A stretch of 64,000 nucleotides of DNA from Halorientalis persicus (GTDB lineage Archaea; Halobacteriota; Halobacteria; Halobacteriales; Haloarculaceae), in contig NZ_FOCX01000002.1 in the NCBI RefSeq assembly GCF_900110215.1, positions 248,001-312,000 of the forward strand, written 5' to 3'. The stretch's first letter is position 1; every line of letters starts with the position of its first letter. The notes under the pieces were generated by a model. The model was not told the origin of the DNA. It saw only the letters and a list, made by a program, of their open reading frames with translations, and did no database searches. Shown here piece by piece: positions 37,517 to 46,086 of this stretch. The position numbers were made by a program, and so were the translations under genes.

Positions 37517-38068
37517 GTGCCCGCCGTGACGCTTGCAGTCCTGGAGTGGTTCCTCCAGTTCGAGGTCGTCGAGGGAGCGGTCCGGACGGCCACCGGTCCG
37601 GCAGGGCTGGGTATCATCGCCGTCTACTCGTTTCTGATCGCGTTCGTACTCCCCTTGCCCAGCGAGGTCGTCCTCGCGGCACCGCTCGATCTCGGCCTTC
37701 CCTACTGGGGGACGCTGGGCGTCATCGTCCTCGTCAGCGGTCTCGGGAAGGCCGCCGGGAGCGTCTTCGCCTTCCACATCGGACAGGAAGTCAAAGACTC
37801 CGGACCGGTCATCCGCTTTCTGCGGCGCTCGCGGTTCGACGTAGTGGAGTGGTCCGAAAGCAAAACCGTCGAAATCGCCCAGAAGTGGGGGTACATCGGG
37901 CTGGCGCTCGCGCTCTGTGTGCCCGGGTTTCCCGACACCATCTCGATCTACGCGTTCACCGTTCTCGAGGAGGACTACTACAAGTTCGCGCTGGCGACCT
38001 TCGCCGGGAGTGTCGGCCGACTGCTCGTGACCATCTCGTTTGGAGTCGCCGCGTTCGCGATCATCTAG
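37517..38068 (+). CDS. VTT/DedA-like (YqaA-type) membrane protein
   Basis: The start is GTG at 37517, with a second GTG at 37526 equally possible; the protein is about 180 residues. The SNARE-associated (VTT) fold pattern is visible, with a re-entrant-type segment FLIAFVLPLPSEVVLAAPLD near residue 40, GLGKAAGSVFAFHIGQ, and C-terminal membrane helices (GLALALCVPGFPDTISIYAF; GRLLVTISFGVAAFAI). VTT proteins are implicated in lipid scrambling and membrane homeostasis. The substrate is unknown. It is followed 68 bp later by a soluble protein of unknown function. Confidence 0.8.
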   Translation: MPAVTLAVLEWFLQFEVVEGAVRTATGPAGLGIIAVYSFLIAFVLPLPSEVVLAAPLDLGLPYWGTLGVIVLVSGLGKAAGSVFAFHIGQEVKDSGPVIRFLRRSRFDVVEWSESKTVEIAQKWGYIGLALALCVPGFPDTISIYAFTVLEEDYYKFALATFAGSVGRLLVTISFGVAAFAII

Positions 38069-38136
38069 TTTGGTTCGTGTCGAAACGACCGAAAGCTATT
38101 CGATGGTTCCGACGAAAGTTCGGGGTAGATCGCGGG

Positions 38137-38718
38137 ATGGCATCACAGCCCACAACCCAGTCGGTCCGGGACCGTCAGCGGGCGCTCGTGCTGGCGTCGT
38201 CGGCCGACGTGGCGGCGGACGACCTCTGTGTCGACCTGCTTTCGGGTGACAGCCCCGAGCGCCAGCGCGTGCTGTCGCTGTCGTACACGCGCCGACCGAC
38301 CCGGATCGTCGATCACTGGCGGGCGGCCCACGACTCCTTGCCGGCGTCGATGGCCATCGTCTGCCCGGAGTCACACGCCGACCGAGAGCCGCCGGACGGT
38401 GTCCACACGACACACGTCCCGGCCAGCGACCTCACGGGCGCGAGCATCGCCGTCTCGCGGTATCTGGACCGCTGGGACGGCGACGCGCCCATCACGGTCT
38501 GTCTGAACTCGCTCACGTCACTGCTCCGGGACGCCGACCGAGACCGGGTGTTTCGCTTTCTGCACACGCTCACCAGTCGGTGTCTGGCGGTCGACGCGTC
38601 CGTCCACGCCCACCTCGACCCCGCGACACAGGACGAGCAGACGGTCGCGACGATCGCGACGTTGTTCGACAGCATCGTCCGCCGCGAGGACGGCGAGGGC
38701 TGGACCGTCGAGCAGTAG
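38137..38718 (+). CDS. Soluble haloarchaeal protein, DUF7504-like
   Basis: ATG at 38137 (MASQPTTQSVRDRQRALVLA) gives 193 residues; an in-frame basic leader upstream looks non-coding. The pattern of strands (ALVLASSADVAADDLCVDLL, RVLSLSYTRRPTRIVDHWRA, PITVCLNSLTSLL) suggests a degraded RecA/KaiC-like alpha/beta core without a Walker A motif. I recall the related haloarchaeal family as DUF7504. Function is unknown. It sits between the VTT protein and metG. Confidence 0.68.
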   Translation: MASQPTTQSVRDRQRALVLASSADVAADDLCVDLLSGDSPERQRVLSLSYTRRPTRIVDHWRAAHDSLPASMAIVCPESHADREPPDGVHTTHVPASDLTGASIAVSRYLDRWDGDAPITVCLNSLTSLLRDADRDRVFRFLHTLTSRCLAVDASVHAHLDPATQDEQTVATIATLFDSIVRREDGEGWTVEQ

Positions 38719-38772
38719 CGACCCCGCCCGCGAACCGGCGGGTTTTAGGCCGTTTGTCGGGACCGTAGGGAT

Positions 38773-40860
38773 ATGAGCCACGAGGAGTTCCCCACCGACA
38801 ATCCCGCGGTGGTGACGGTCGGGTTGCCCTACGCCAACGGCGACCTGCACGTCGGCCACCTCCGGGGCTACGTCACCGGCGATACGGCCGCCCGCGCGCT
38901 CCGGCGCGTCGGCCAGCAGACCGCCTTCGTCTGCGGGTCGGATATGCACGGGACACCCATCGCCGTCAACGCCGCCGAGGAAGGCGTCTCACCCGAGGCG
39001 TTCGCGATGGAGTACCACGAGGAGTACGCCGAGACCTTCCCGAAGTTCAACGTCGAGTTCGACAACTACGGGCACACCCACGACGAGACGAACGTCGAGA
39101 CGACCCGGGAGTTCGTCCGCTCGTGGATCGACGACGACCACGTCGTCGAGAAGGAGATTCAGGTCGCCTACGACCCCGACGCCGACCAGTGGCTCCCGGA
39201 CCGACTGGTCGAGGGGACCTGTCCCTACTGTGGCGAACACGCCCGCGGCGACGAGTGCGACGAGGGCTGTCAACGCCACCTCGAACCCGGGGAGGTCGAA
39301 GACCCCGTCTCGACGCTCACCGGCAACCCCGCCGAGTACCGCGAGCGCGAGCACAAGTTCCTGCGCCTCTCTCACTTCCAGGACTACCTGCAGGACTTTA
39401 TCGACCGGATGGAGGGCACCGACAACGCCAAAAACCAGCCCCGCGAGTGGATCGAGGGCGAGTTGCAGGATCTCTGTATCACACGCGACATGGACTGGGG
39501 GATCGACTACCCAGGTGACGACGAGGAGGCCGAGGATCTGGTCCTCTACGTCTGGGTCGACGCCCCCATCGAGTACGTCTCCTCGACCAAACAGTACACC
39601 GAGCGGGTGGGTGCCGAGGAGTACGACTGGGAGGAGGTCTGGACGGTCGAGGACGAGGCCGAACTCACCGGCGAGGACAACGGCGAGATCGTCCACGTGA
39701 TCGGGCGGGACATCATCCAGCACCACGCCGTCTTCTGGCCCGCCATGCTCCGGGGCGCGGGCTACAACGAGCCCCGGGCGATCCTGGCGACGGGCTTCGT
39801 CGGCATCGACGGAAAGGCCCTCTCCACGTCGCGTAATCGCGCAGTCTGGGCCGACGAGTACCTCGACGAGGGGTTCCACCCCGACCTGTTCCGCTACTAC
39901 ATGATCGACGGGAGCGGGATGGAGACCGACGTGGACTTCTCCTGGGACCGCTTCGCCGAGCGGGTGAATGGCGAGCTCGTGGGGAACCTCGGGAACTTCG
40001 CGTACCGATCCTTGCTGTTCGCCCACCGCAACTTCGACGGGACGCCCGATACCGAGGTCAGCGACGACGTGCGCGACCGCATCGAGACGGCCATCGACGA
40101 GTTCGAGGCGGCGCTGAACGACTACCGCATCCGCGACGTGGGCGCGGCCGCAGTCGAACTCGCGGACTTCGGCAACGAGTACATCCAGCGCAACGAGCCC
40201 TGGAAGCTCACCGACGACGACCCCGAGGAAGCCGCCCAGGTCATCCGGGACTGCGTGCAACTCGCGAAGGCCTGTGCCGTGTTGATGCAGCCGGTGATGC
40301 CGGGGAAGGCCGCCGACCTCTGGGACCAGCTCGGCGAGGACGGCTCCGTCCACGAGGCGAGTCTGGACGACGCGCTGGTCGCGCCGCCGGCCGAATTCGG
40401 TGAGCCCGACGAGCTGTTCGCCAAGATCGAGGACGAGCGCATCGAGGAGTTGAACGAGAAACTGCAGGAACGGGTCGAGGAAGCGACCGAGGACGAGGAC
40501 GACGACGAGTCCGCGGCCGCCGACATCGAAGCGCTGGCCGACGAGCGGATCGGCTTCGAGGACTTCGGCGACCTCGATATGCGGGTCGGGCAAATCGAGG
40601 TGGCCGAGCCCATCGAGGGCGCGGACGACCTCGCGCGGCTGGAGGTCGACATCGGCGTCGAGACCAGACAGGTCGTCGCCGGCATCAAACAGCTCCACGA
40701 CCTCGACGAACTGCCGGGCGAGCGGTGTATCCTGCTGGCGAACATGGAGAAAGCGGAGCTGTTCGGCGTCGAGTCCAACGGGATGATCCTGGCGGCCGGC
40801 GACGAGGCCGACCTGTTGACGACCCACGGCGACGCACCGCTTGGCTCGAAGGTTCAGTAG
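38773..40860 (+). CDS. metG: Methionine--tRNA ligase
   Basis: This 695-residue class I synthetase has the HIGH-type motif HVGHLRGY near residue 24 and a KMSKS-type KALSTSRNR near 350. A zinc-binding insert contains CPYCGEHARGDECDEGC. The C-terminal OB-fold tRNA-binding domain (FGDLDMRVGQIEVAEPIEGA ... ANMEKAELFGVESNGMILAA) is fused rather than separate. It charges initiator and elongator tRNA-Met. ATG at 38773 (MSHEEFPTDNPAVVTVGLPY) is the natural start. Family assignment is certain. Confidence 0.97.
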   Translation: MSHEEFPTDNPAVVTVGLPYANGDLHVGHLRGYVTGDTAARALRRVGQQTAFVCGSDMHGTPIAVNAAEEGVSPEAFAMEYHEEYAETFPKFNVEFDNYGHTHDETNVETTREFVRSWIDDDHVVEKEIQVAYDPDADQWLPDRLVEGTCPYCGEHARGDECDEGCQRHLEPGEVEDPVSTLTGNPAEYREREHKFLRLSHFQDYLQDFIDRMEGTDNAKNQPREWIEGELQDLCITRDMDWGIDYPGDDEEAEDLVLYVWVDAPIEYVSSTKQYTERVGAEEYDWEEVWTVEDEAELTGEDNGEIVHVIGRDIIQHHAVFWPAMLRGAGYNEPRAILATGFVGIDGKALSTSRNRAVWADEYLDEGFHPDLFRYYMIDGSGMETDVDFSWDRFAERVNGELVGNLGNFAYRSLLFAHRNFDGTPDTEVSDDVRDRIETAIDEFEAALNDYRIRDVGAAAVELADFGNEYIQRNEPWKLTDDDPEEAAQVIRDCVQLAKACAVLMQPVMPGKAADLWDQLGEDGSVHEASLDDALVAPPAEFGEPDELFAKIEDERIEELNEKLQERVEEATEDEDDDESAAADIEALADERIGFEDFGDLDMRVGQIEVAEPIEGADDLARLEVDIGVETRQVVAGIKQLHDLDELPGERCILLANMEKAELFGVESNGMILAAGDEADLLTTHGDAPLGSKVQ

Positions 40861-40926
40861 CGCGGCCGGGGATCGACCGCGGACGCGGACCGTGTGCTTT
40901 TGGTCGTGAGGCCAGTACAGTCGTGT

Positions 40927-41193
40927 ATGTCCGAGGCGGACGACGAGGGCGGCTGGAAGTTCGAACTCGAGGACCTACCCGAGGAGGACGGCGACGGGTC
41001 GGCGAGGACCGACGAGGGCGAGGGCGAGGACGAGGACGAGGACGAGGACGGCGAGGAGGGGAACGTCGCCGGGTCGATGGTCCTCGATCAGCCGCTCGAA
41101 CCGGGATCGCCCTCGATGGAGAACACGGCGTTCGTCCTGCTCGGCGCGCTGTGTACCGTCCTGTTTTTCATGGCGATCCTGGGACTGATCTGA
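40927..41193 (+). CDS. Small acidic tail-anchored protein, DUF7312-like
   Basis: ATG at 40927 (MSEADDEGGWKFELEDLPEE) gives 88 residues. A very acidic N-terminal half with an EDEDEDED run is followed by GSMVLDQPLEPGSPSMENTA and one C-terminal hydrophobic helix (FVLLGALCTVLFFMAILGLI). This is a tail-anchor topology with the acidic part probably cytosolic. I recall a haloarchaeal family, DUF7312, of this form. It lies just upstream of the NfeD-like gene. Function is unknown. Confidence 0.7.
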   Translation: MSEADDEGGWKFELEDLPEEDGDGSARTDEGEGEDEDEDEDGEEGNVAGSMVLDQPLEPGSPSMENTAFVLLGALCTVLFFMAILGLI

Positions 41194-41239
41194 ACCGCCG
41201 ACCCCGAAGCTTAACCCCGGGGCGGCCCTACCCGCGGGT

Positions 41240-41827
41240 ATGGTATCCTGGTTGTTCGCACAGGCCTCGGTGCTGGGACAGGACCTGGCCTTGCTCCTCG
41301 TGATCGCGGGGGCAGGGCTGGTGATCGCCGAGGCGCTGGCCCCCGGTGCCCACTTCATCGTCCTGGGCGTCGCCCTCCTGGTCGCCGGCATCGCCGGCCT
41401 CCTCTTGCCCACGAGTATCGGCATCTTCGCGCCGCTCGTGCTGGCGGCGCTGGTACTGGTCGTCGGCGGGCTCACCCTCTACGGGTACCGCCAGTTCGAC
41501 TTCTACGGCGGGAAGGGGTCGGGCCAGACCAGTTCCTCGGACGACCTGCGGGGCCAGACCGGCCGCGTCACCGAGCGCGTCACCGAGACCGGCGGCGAGG
41601 TGAAACTCGACGAGGGCGGCTTCAACCCCCACTACCGGGCCCGCTCCGTCGACGGCGAGATCGCCGAAGGGACCGAGATCATCGTCATCGACCCCGGCGG
41701 GGGCAACGTCGTCACGGTCGAAGCCATCGAGGACATCGCCGACGACATCGACCGCGAACTCGCAGCGGAAGCCCGCAAACGGGAGACCGAGACGGGCGAA
41801 CCCGACGCGGACCCGGACGCGGCCTGA
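41240..41827 (+). CDS. NfeD-like membrane protein
   Basis: This 195-residue protein has three hydrophobic segments in residues 10-85 (VLGQDLALLLVIAGAGLVIA; FIVLGVALLVAGIAGLLLPT; FAPLVLAALVLVVGGLTLYG). A cytosolic OB-fold-like domain follows (LRGQTGRVTERVTETGGEVK; RARSVDGEIAEGTEIIVIDP), as in NfeD proteins. NfeD proteins usually partner with SPFH/stomatin proteins in membrane quality control. The stomatin-like gene is the next gene at 42403, after a long non-coding gap. Confidence 0.85.
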   Translation: MVSWLFAQASVLGQDLALLLVIAGAGLVIAEALAPGAHFIVLGVALLVAGIAGLLLPTSIGIFAPLVLAALVLVVGGLTLYGYRQFDFYGGKGSGQTSSSDDLRGQTGRVTERVTETGGEVKLDEGGFNPHYRARSVDGEIAEGTEIIVIDPGGGNVVTVEAIEDIADDIDRELAAEARKRETETGEPDADPDAA

Positions 41828-42402
41828 CCACGGACAGACGCTCAGTTTTACCCCCGCGAGATCGACTCGATCCGCCGATCCACAACCGAACCGGACGTAT
41901 AGTTTTACGATCGCCTTCTTTCTCCGAGGTAATCAGTATGACCAAACACTAATATTCGATATTACTTTCCTTATACCCAATCTTTATTATCCTCCTCGGA
42001 CATACGTGTAGATGTAATGTTCAGACGACGACGGGCGTACAGGAACGGGAGACACGCCGCACGTTCGGTCAGTTCCCGTGTGGCGAGAGGGGTCGCCGGC
42101 GCTACCGGCACGGGAGGTGGTCGGTGAGGTAGTCACACCCCACAGTGCGCTGTCAGCGACTACGTGGCTGGTCACCACTGGTGTCAGTGGTTCCGTTGTC
42201 CACGAGCGCGGCGAGCTCCCACGTCGGCTCGCCCCGTTCCGGTTTCGCTCCCCCCAACCCAACCATCACGGAGCCACTTTCCCGACCGTACCGAACCCTT
42301 TTGCGTTCCTGTCCGGTGTCGTTCGCGTCCTGTAGTACTGACGAGACCACGGGACCCCGTTGGACCGAACCCTTTTCTGTTGTTCGTCCGAAAGTCGAAG
42401 TA
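41828..42402. other. 575-bp intergenic region before the SPFH gene
   Basis: No reading frame here is convincing. Bases 41930-42015 are markedly A+T-rich for this genome. A hairpin with a 7-bp stem (ACCACTG / CAGTGGT, loop GTGT) lies at 42174-42191. ACCGAACCCTTTT occurs twice, at 42290-42302 and 42364-42376; the second copy sits 27-39 bp before the SPFH ATG, where a BRE plus TATA element is expected. An unannotated small RNA is possible, but I recognise no RNA family. Confidence 0.45.
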
Positions 42403-43581
42403 ATGTTCCCCGCGACAGTACTACAACTCGGCGGTGGCACCATCAGCATCGTCCTGATCTTGGTGTTGATGCTCGCCGTGGTCACCGTCTACCAGATGGT
42501 CGAGATCGTCGACGCGACGGAAAAGCGCGCGTTGACCGTCTTCGGTGAGTACCGCAAACTGCTCGAACCGGGTATCAGCTTCGTCCCGCCGTTCGTCTCG
42601 CGAACCCACACGTTCGATATGCGGACGCAGACGCTGGACGTGCCCCGGCAGGAGGCGATCACCCGCGACAACTCGCCGGTGACCGCCGACGCCGTCGTCT
42701 ACATCAAGGTGATGGACGCGAAGAAGGCCTACCTCGAAGTCGACGACTACAAGCGCGCCGTCTCCAACCTCGCCCAGACCACCCTCCGTGCCGTGCTGGG
42801 CGACATGGAACTCGACGACACGCTGAACAAGCGCCAGGAGATCAACGCGAAGATCCGCCGCGAGCTCGACGAACCGACCGACGAGTGGGGGATCCGCGTC
42901 GAGTCCGTCGAGGTCCGCGAGGTCAACCCCTCCCAGGACGTTCAGCAGGCCATGGAGCAACAGACCTCCGCCGAGCGTCGCCGCCGTGCGATGATCCTCG
43001 AAGCGCAGGGTGAACGACGCTCCGCAGTCGAGAAGGCCGAGGGTGACAAACAGTCCAACATCATCCGCGCACAGGGTGAAAAGCAGAGCCAGATCCTCGA
43101 AGCACAGGGTGACGCGATTTCGACCGTGCTGCGTGCCAAATCCGCCGAGTCGATGGGCGAACGCGCCGTCATCGAGAAAGGCATGGAGACGCTGGAGAAC
43201 ATCGGCCAGGGCGAGTCGAACACCTTCGTCCTGCCCCAGGAGCTGACGTCGATGGTCGGCCGCTACGGCAAGCACCTCTCCGGCAGCGACGTCCAGACCA
43301 ACGGCGAGGGCACCCTCGACAGTCTGGATTTCGACTCGGAGACCCGCGAGATGCTCGGGCTCGACAACATCGAGGAGATCCTCGGCCAGATCGACCAGGA
43401 GGCCGAGGTCGACGTCGAGGCCATGGAAGAACAGGCCAAAGCCGTCAAGCAGGGGAACAACCCCGCCGAGATCAAAGATCCCGACGACGTCATCGAGGAG
43501 ATGGACGACGACTTCGAGACCGGCGGTGGCGGCGGAACGAGCGTCGACGGCGACACCGACGGCGAGGGCGACGGCAAGTAG
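42403..43581 (+). CDS. SPFH/stomatin-like membrane protein
   Basis: ATG at 42403 (MFPATVLQLGGGTISIVLIL) gives 392 residues. One N-terminal membrane helix is followed by the SPFH/PHB domain (RALTVFGEYRKLLEPGISFV; RTQTLDVPRQEAITRDNSPV; YIKVMDAKKAYLEVDDYKRA). An Ala/Glu-rich coiled coil (AMEQQTSAERRRRAMILEAQ; AEGDKQSNIIRAQGEKQSQI) and a long acidic tail with a Gly run follow. Stomatin-like proteins form membrane scaffolds and usually work with NfeD, encoded immediately upstream. Confidence 0.92.
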   Translation: MFPATVLQLGGGTISIVLILVLMLAVVTVYQMVEIVDATEKRALTVFGEYRKLLEPGISFVPPFVSRTHTFDMRTQTLDVPRQEAITRDNSPVTADAVVYIKVMDAKKAYLEVDDYKRAVSNLAQTTLRAVLGDMELDDTLNKRQEINAKIRRELDEPTDEWGIRVESVEVREVNPSQDVQQAMEQQTSAERRRRAMILEAQGERRSAVEKAEGDKQSNIIRAQGEKQSQILEAQGDAISTVLRAKSAESMGERAVIEKGMETLENIGQGESNTFVLPQELTSMVGRYGKHLSGSDVQTNGEGTLDSLDFDSETREMLGLDNIEEILGQIDQEAEVDVEAMEEQAKAVKQGNNPAEIKDPDDVIEEMDDDFETGGGGGTSVDGDTDGEGDGK

Positions 43582-43692
43582 CGCTGCGACGTTTCCGCAA
43601 CCGACGCGCACGGACGGCGCACCCGTCCGGACGCGAATGGGCCAGGATGGCTAGTCGAAGCCGTTTTATCTACGTCTTACCAACGGATAGGT

Positions 43693-44298
43693 ATGCCTGA
43701 GGAGGGGGTGGACGAGTCCAAGCGGTCGACGTTGCGCCGGTTCGCAGCGATCGGCGCGGCCAGCCCCCTCGCTCGCTTCCAGTCCGACGAACGGAGCGAC
43801 AGCGACGCACCCGACGCCATCGCGGGCTACGTCGCCGCGACACCCGGCGCACACTTCTCGAAGCTCCGGGACGACCTGCAACTGGGCACCGGCGAGACCC
43901 AGCACCACCTCCGTCGGCTCGTCCGGGAGGGAGTCGTCGAGAGCCGCAAGGACGGCGACTACCGCCGGTACTTCCCGGCCGACCGGTTCTCGGAGTTCGA
44001 ACAGGTCGCGCTGGGGTACCTGCGCCGGGAGACACCGCGAGGGATGCTCGTCGCGCTGTTGCGCGACCCGGCGCTGACCGCGAGCGGCCTGGCCGACCGA
44101 CTGGATGTCTCGACGCCGACGGTCAGCAAGTACGCGAGCGAACTCGAGACGGCGGGTCTGCTCTCGCGGACGGACGGCTACGCCGTCGAAAGCCCGGAGA
44201 CGATCATGCTCTTGCTCGTGCGGTACGCCGACTCGTTCGACTCGGACGCCGCGGCGCTGGCGGCCGAGGCCGATACGCTACTCAGTTACGACGCGTAG
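43693..44298 (+). CDS. Double winged-helix transcriptional regulator
   Basis: This 201-residue protein has two winged-helix units. The first has HFSKLRDDLQLGTGETQHHL with wing RKDGDYRRYFPA (about residues 45-100). The second has LTASGLADRLDVSTPTVSKY with wing LLSRTDGYAVESPE (about 125-175). The N-terminus (SKRSTLRRFAAIGAASPLAR) resembles a short Tat-like or membrane-associating segment, which is odd for a soluble regulator. The target is unknown. It converges on the DUF7123-like gene with a 26-bp spacer. Confidence 0.82.
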   Translation: MPEEGVDESKRSTLRRFAAIGAASPLARFQSDERSDSDAPDAIAGYVAATPGAHFSKLRDDLQLGTGETQHHLRRLVREGVVESRKDGDYRRYFPADRFSEFEQVALGYLRRETPRGMLVALLRDPALTASGLADRLDVSTPTVSKYASELETAGLLSRTDGYAVESPETIMLLLVRYADSFDSDAAALAAEADTLLSYDA

Positions 44299-44324
44299 AA
44301 AACGAGCGGACGCGGACGTGGGCT

Positions 44325-44576
44325 TCAGGCCGTGACTTTCCAGGTCGTCGAGGAGGAGTAGCCCCACTTCTCGACGTCGACCTCGAAGTCGCCGTTCTGG
44401 ATGGCGGGCATATTGGTGCCGACTTCCTTGGCGGACAGATCCAGTGCGTCGCCGATGAGGCGTGATTTGAAGTAGGTCTGGGTGTCGGCGTTCTCACGGA
44501 GGTACTCGAGGATGCGGGACTGTTTCTCGGAAAGGCTGGTCGCCGCCTGGGTCGTCGCAGTCGCGGTCGCGCTCAT
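44325..44576 (-). CDS. Small DUF7123-like protein with wHTH character
   Basis: This 83-residue protein contains LSEKQSRILEYLRENADTQT, YFKSRLIGDALDLSAKEVG and a C-terminal WGYSSSTTWKVTA, matching the short haloarchaeal DUF7123 family. The helical core resembles a winged-helix fold without an obvious recognition helix charge. Such proteins are conserved in haloarchaea and may be DNA-binding, but that is inference. It is convergent with the regulator at 43693. Confidence 0.82.
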   Translation of the reverse strand: MSATATATTQAATSLSEKQSRILEYLRENADTQTYFKSRLIGDALDLSAKEVGTNMPAIQNGDFEVDVEKWGYSSSTTWKVTA

Positions 44577-44625
44577 ACTAATCCGTACGGTAAGGTTCCC
44601 TTTAGCGGGTTTGGTACAGACGGTT

Positions 44626-44647
44626 AACCGCCTGCTGTCTGGCGGTT
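44626..44647. terminator. Stem-loop between TRAM and DUF7123 genes
   Basis: AACCGCC at 44626-44632 pairs perfectly with GGCGGTT at 44641-44647 around an 8-base loop. It lies about 75 bp downstream of the TRAM gene stop and 50 bp upstream of the DUF7123 start, both on the minus strand. A T-rich tail follows only on the plus strand, so it could equally be an operator. Confidence 0.3.
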
Positions 44648-44720
44648 TTGCGCATCCGTCGGAGAGAGAACGGTCCGGGATCGATGACGAGGCGGGTCCG
44701 TTGGTACAGCCGGGTAACGG

Positions 44721-45116
44721 TCAGAGGTCCTCTTCGATGATCTCGCCGACCGCGAAGTTGGACTTGACTTCGGTAACCTCGACTTTCACGCGTTCCCCGA
44801 TCTCGGCACCGGGGACGATGATGACGTAGCCGCGTTCGACGCGGGCGATCCCATCGCCCTGTTTGCCGATGTCCTCGATCTCGACGTAGCGGATCTCGCC
44901 GGCCTCGACCGGGGGCTGGGGCTCCGACGAGGGCGTTTCGGGCTCGTCCTCGGACGGTTCTTCCCGCTCGCTCTCGATGAGCGCCACCCGGTAAGTGTCC
45001 CCGGCTTCGACCGAACCAGTGTCGAGTTCGCGCTGTGGTACCTCGATCACGTACCCGTCCTCGCTCCGCTCGACTTCGGCGCTGAACAAACACAGGAGTT
45101 TATCAGATATCTCCAA
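44721..45116 (-). CDS. TRAM-domain protein with TTG start
   Basis: The start is TTG at 45116 (read as MEISDKLLCLFSAEVERSED), supported by a GGAGGT Shine-Dalgarno and by the family's conserved N-terminus; it gives 131 residues. The N-terminal 40 residues form a small beta-rich domain (SEDGYVIEVPQRELDTGSVE). An acidic Pro/Glu linker follows, then a TRAM domain (IRYVEIEDIGKQGDGIARVE ... GYVIIVPGAEIGERVKVEVT). TRAM is an OB-like RNA-binding fold. Stand-alone archaeal TRAM proteins are RNA-binding and some act as cold-responsive RNA chaperones. Confidence 0.9.
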   Translation of the reverse strand: MEISDKLLCLFSAEVERSEDGYVIEVPQRELDTGSVEAGDTYRVALIESEREEPSEDEPETPSSEPQPPVEAGEIRYVEIEDIGKQGDGIARVERGYVIIVPGAEIGERVKVEVTEVKSNFAVGEIIEEDL

Positions 45117-45122
45117 GGTTAG

Positions 45123-45128
45123 ACCTCC
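45123..45128 (-). promoter_or_regulatory. Shine-Dalgarno for the TTG start of the TRAM gene
   Basis: GGAGGT on the minus strand stands 6 bases before TTG at 45116. An ATG directly over it (45130) runs into TAA after two codons, so the TTG start is the only one that fits. Confidence 0.6.
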
Positions 45129-45197
45129 ATGGGTATGTGGTAGGCCTACAGTAAAGAACTTGCCCGTGGCTCGGCCCTTGACCGGCGCTCTGTCCCC

Positions 45198-45917
45198 TCA
45201 GTCCAGCGGCGTCCCGTCCGGTCGCTTCTGTCCCTCCGAATCGTGGACGACGACCTCGCCCGGCCCCGTCTCGACCGGTTCGTACGCGTCCCGAACCGCG
45301 ATGGCCTCCTCTATCTCCCGGATCGCTCGCTCTTTCAGCGCCGCGGCCAGATCCTCGGCCTCGGCCCGCGAGATGTCCCGTCCCAGCCCCTCACACTCGT
45401 GGGCCCGGACCATACCCTCGCTATCCACGGCCTCCCCCATCGGCTGGCTGGTGCCCCCGAGTGCGACGGAGAACGGGTAGGTCCGGCAGATCAGCGGTCG
45501 ATCCTCGTGGACCGTACAGGCCCCCGTACCGGCGTCTCCGTGAGGCGTCTCCGACGCCTCTCGCTCCTCGTAGAAGGTGCAGTCGCCACAGTCGTCGGTC
45601 TGGAGCGCCCACTCGAACGTCTCGCCCTCCGGACCCGCTGGCCCGTCTTCGAGGCCGTAGGGCATCGGCCGGGCCACGTCACGGAAGTCGTACTCCTCGT
45701 CGCCGGTATCCTGTACCCGCCGAATCTCGTCGGGGAAGACCGTCGCCGTGTGGGGTTCGGACTCCCCGTTCTCGTCTCCGTCCTCGCTTCCGCAGGTTTC
45801 GGCCTTGCAACAGGCTCCACAGCGTGTACACTCGAACCCGATTTCGACGATGGCGTCGGCGAGGGCGGCCACGTCGAGGTCGCGCGCCCGGTCGAGTTCG
45901 GCTTCGAGGCTCTCCAT
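45198..45917 (-). CDS. YkgJ-family cysteine-cluster protein
   Basis: ATG at 45917 (MESLEAELDRARDLDVAALA) gives 239 residues. The cysteine cluster is FECTRCGACCKAETCG near residues 30-45. Further cysteines are in DDCGDCTFY and GACTVHEDRPLICRTYPFSV, the typical YkgJ/DUF3109 layout that suggests bound zinc or an iron-sulfur cluster. The insert between them is long and acidic. Function is unknown. It lies alone on the minus strand between the TRAM gene and the membrane gene at 46087. Confidence 0.85.
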   Translation of the reverse strand: MESLEAELDRARDLDVAALADAIVEIGFECTRCGACCKAETCGSEDGDENGESEPHTATVFPDEIRRVQDTGDEEYDFRDVARPMPYGLEDGPAGPEGETFEWALQTDDCGDCTFYEEREASETPHGDAGTGACTVHEDRPLICRTYPFSVALGGTSQPMGEAVDSEGMVRAHECEGLGRDISRAEAEDLAAALKERAIREIEEAIAVRDAYEPVETGPGEVVVHDSEGQKRPDGTPLD

Positions 45918-46086
45918 GGGCGTCGTTGTCGGTCGACGCCCAAAAGGAGGCGGTCTCGGGTCCGCCGACGTCGACACCCGGCAAGGCGGGTTCGTCCCCG
46001 GTCAGCCCGGAGACGCGGAAACAGCCCGGTATCGACAACGTCTGTCAACGTTCACCTTTATTACCTGTCTATTGAATGTAACACTC

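Noticed and set aside
42010-42300. SRP (7S) RNA or RNase P RNA in the NfeD-SPFH spacer
   Set aside because: I could not find the conserved core motifs of either RNA, only a short hairpin.
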